Shown: positions 4,804 through 5,123 of the stretch, one piece after another | Numbering within the stretch: the first letter of the stretch is position 1 | How the letters are laid out: each line of letters opens with the position of its first letter | Source of the DNA: Oscillospiraceae bacterium | Lineage (GTDB): Bacteria > Bacillota > Clostridia > Saccharofermentanales > Saccharofermentanaceae | Assembly: GCA_902803695.1 (NCBI GenBank) | Contig: CADCQX010000388.1 | Location: forward strand, 1 to 5,123 | Length of the DNA stretch: 5,123 nt | Reading direction: 5' to 3' | Notes under the pieces: generated by a model | Seen by the model: only the letters and a program-made list of their open reading frames with translations | Told to the model about the DNA's origin: nothing | Database searches by the model: none | Position numbers and translations under genes: made by a program

Positions 4804-5123
4804 ATGGACAAGATCATTGCATTTATACTCTATTTCGTCGTTGTGCTTGCTATCGGAATCTACTTCTTCGTGAAGAGCAAGGGCGGGGACGAGAAAGAGT
4901 ATTTCCTTGGCGGTCGTCACATGGGTCCGTTCGTAACTGCTATGAGTGCGCAGGCATCGGACATGAGCGGCTGGCTTCTGATGGGTTTCCCTGGTTCAAT
5001 CTTCGCATTCGGTATGGGACAGGTCTGGATCGGTATCGGTCTCGCACTTGGTACTGCAGCCAACTGGATCTTCGTAGCTACAAGGCTTCGTCGTTTCTCA
5101 AAGGCATCCAGTGACTCCATCAC
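4804..5123 (+). CDS. putP: Sodium/proline symporter (SSS family), 3'-truncated
   Basis: The first 106 residues of a sodium:solute symporter; the frame runs off the window end. The family cotransports Na+ with a small solute through a LeuT-fold membrane protein. An initial helix (about 3-23) is followed by EYFLGGRHMGPFVTAMSA, then ASDMSGWLLMGFPG (51-64). The last block is the signature around TM2 of PutP; Ala51, Asp53 and Met54 correspond to the Na+-site residues Ala53, Asp55 and Met56 of Escherichia coli PutP, and Arg38 to its Arg40. A further helix (about 73-93) follows. These match PutP better than PanF or other SSS members, so proline is the likely substrate. The start has AAGGAG (4791-4796) seven bases upstream. 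A promoter is expected between the preceding terminator and the gene; TTGCGG (4748-4753) with TAATTA (4771-4776) at 17-base spacing is only a weak candidate. Confidence 0.9.
   Translation, partial: MDKIIAFILYFVVVLAIGIYFFVKSKGGDEKEYFLGGRHMGPFVTAMSAQASDMSGWLLMGFPGSIFAFGMGQVWIGIGLALGTAANWIFVATRLRRFSKASSDSI

Noticed and set aside
4917..5123. Minus-strand reading frame at the right edge
   Set aside because: It is antisense to the clear PutP coding sequence and has no family features.

Overview
The window looks like chromosomal DNA from a Gram-positive Firmicute, most likely an anaerobic clostridium of the Lachnospiraceae/Oscillospiraceae kind. This rests on the moderate GC content, purine-rich Shine-Dalgarno sites, TATAAT-type -10 elements, short intergenic spaces closed by hairpin-plus-T terminators, and a lipobox lipoprotein. 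It is an inference from style; no marker gene fixes the taxon. All genes read on the + strand.

Positions 1-2460 hold the downstream part of a tightly packed lipid-type operon. It contains the C-terminal 302 residues of an adenylate-forming ligase fused to a carrier-protein domain, two PlsC-type acyltransferases, and a free acyl carrier protein. Two of the three junctions overlap as TAATG, and the third leaves only two bases. The plausible logic is that the ligase activates an acyl group as acyl-AMP, loads it on a phosphopantetheine carrier, and the two acyltransferases move acyl groups onto an acceptor at the membrane. The substrate and acceptor cannot be read from the sequence. One acyltransferase is canonical; the other has an altered motif III. 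Both carrier modules lack the usual Asp before the modified Ser.

Positions 2461-3987 hold three tandem paralogues of a small, unrecognised two-helix membrane protein (95, 122 and 148 residues). All begin MENN and share a cytoplasmic-type loop of the form [NR]-I-x-x-Y-L-A-[QS]-G followed by K-x-K-T. The first has no tail and its own extended -10 promoter and terminator. The second and third form a pair and carry increasingly long N-terminal tails rich in Gln, Pro and Tyr. This cluster is the most novel-looking part of the window.

Positions 3988-4719 hold a monocistronic unit for a very acidic, Tyr-rich lipoprotein of unknown function. A perfect 7-bp inverted repeat covers its predicted -10 element and looks like an operator. 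It ends in a third terminator.

Positions 4804-5123 are the start of a sodium/solute symporter, very probably the Na+/proline symporter PutP, cut by the window end. There is no gene-free stretch longer than 300 bases, and no RNA gene, IS element or CRISPR array was seen.
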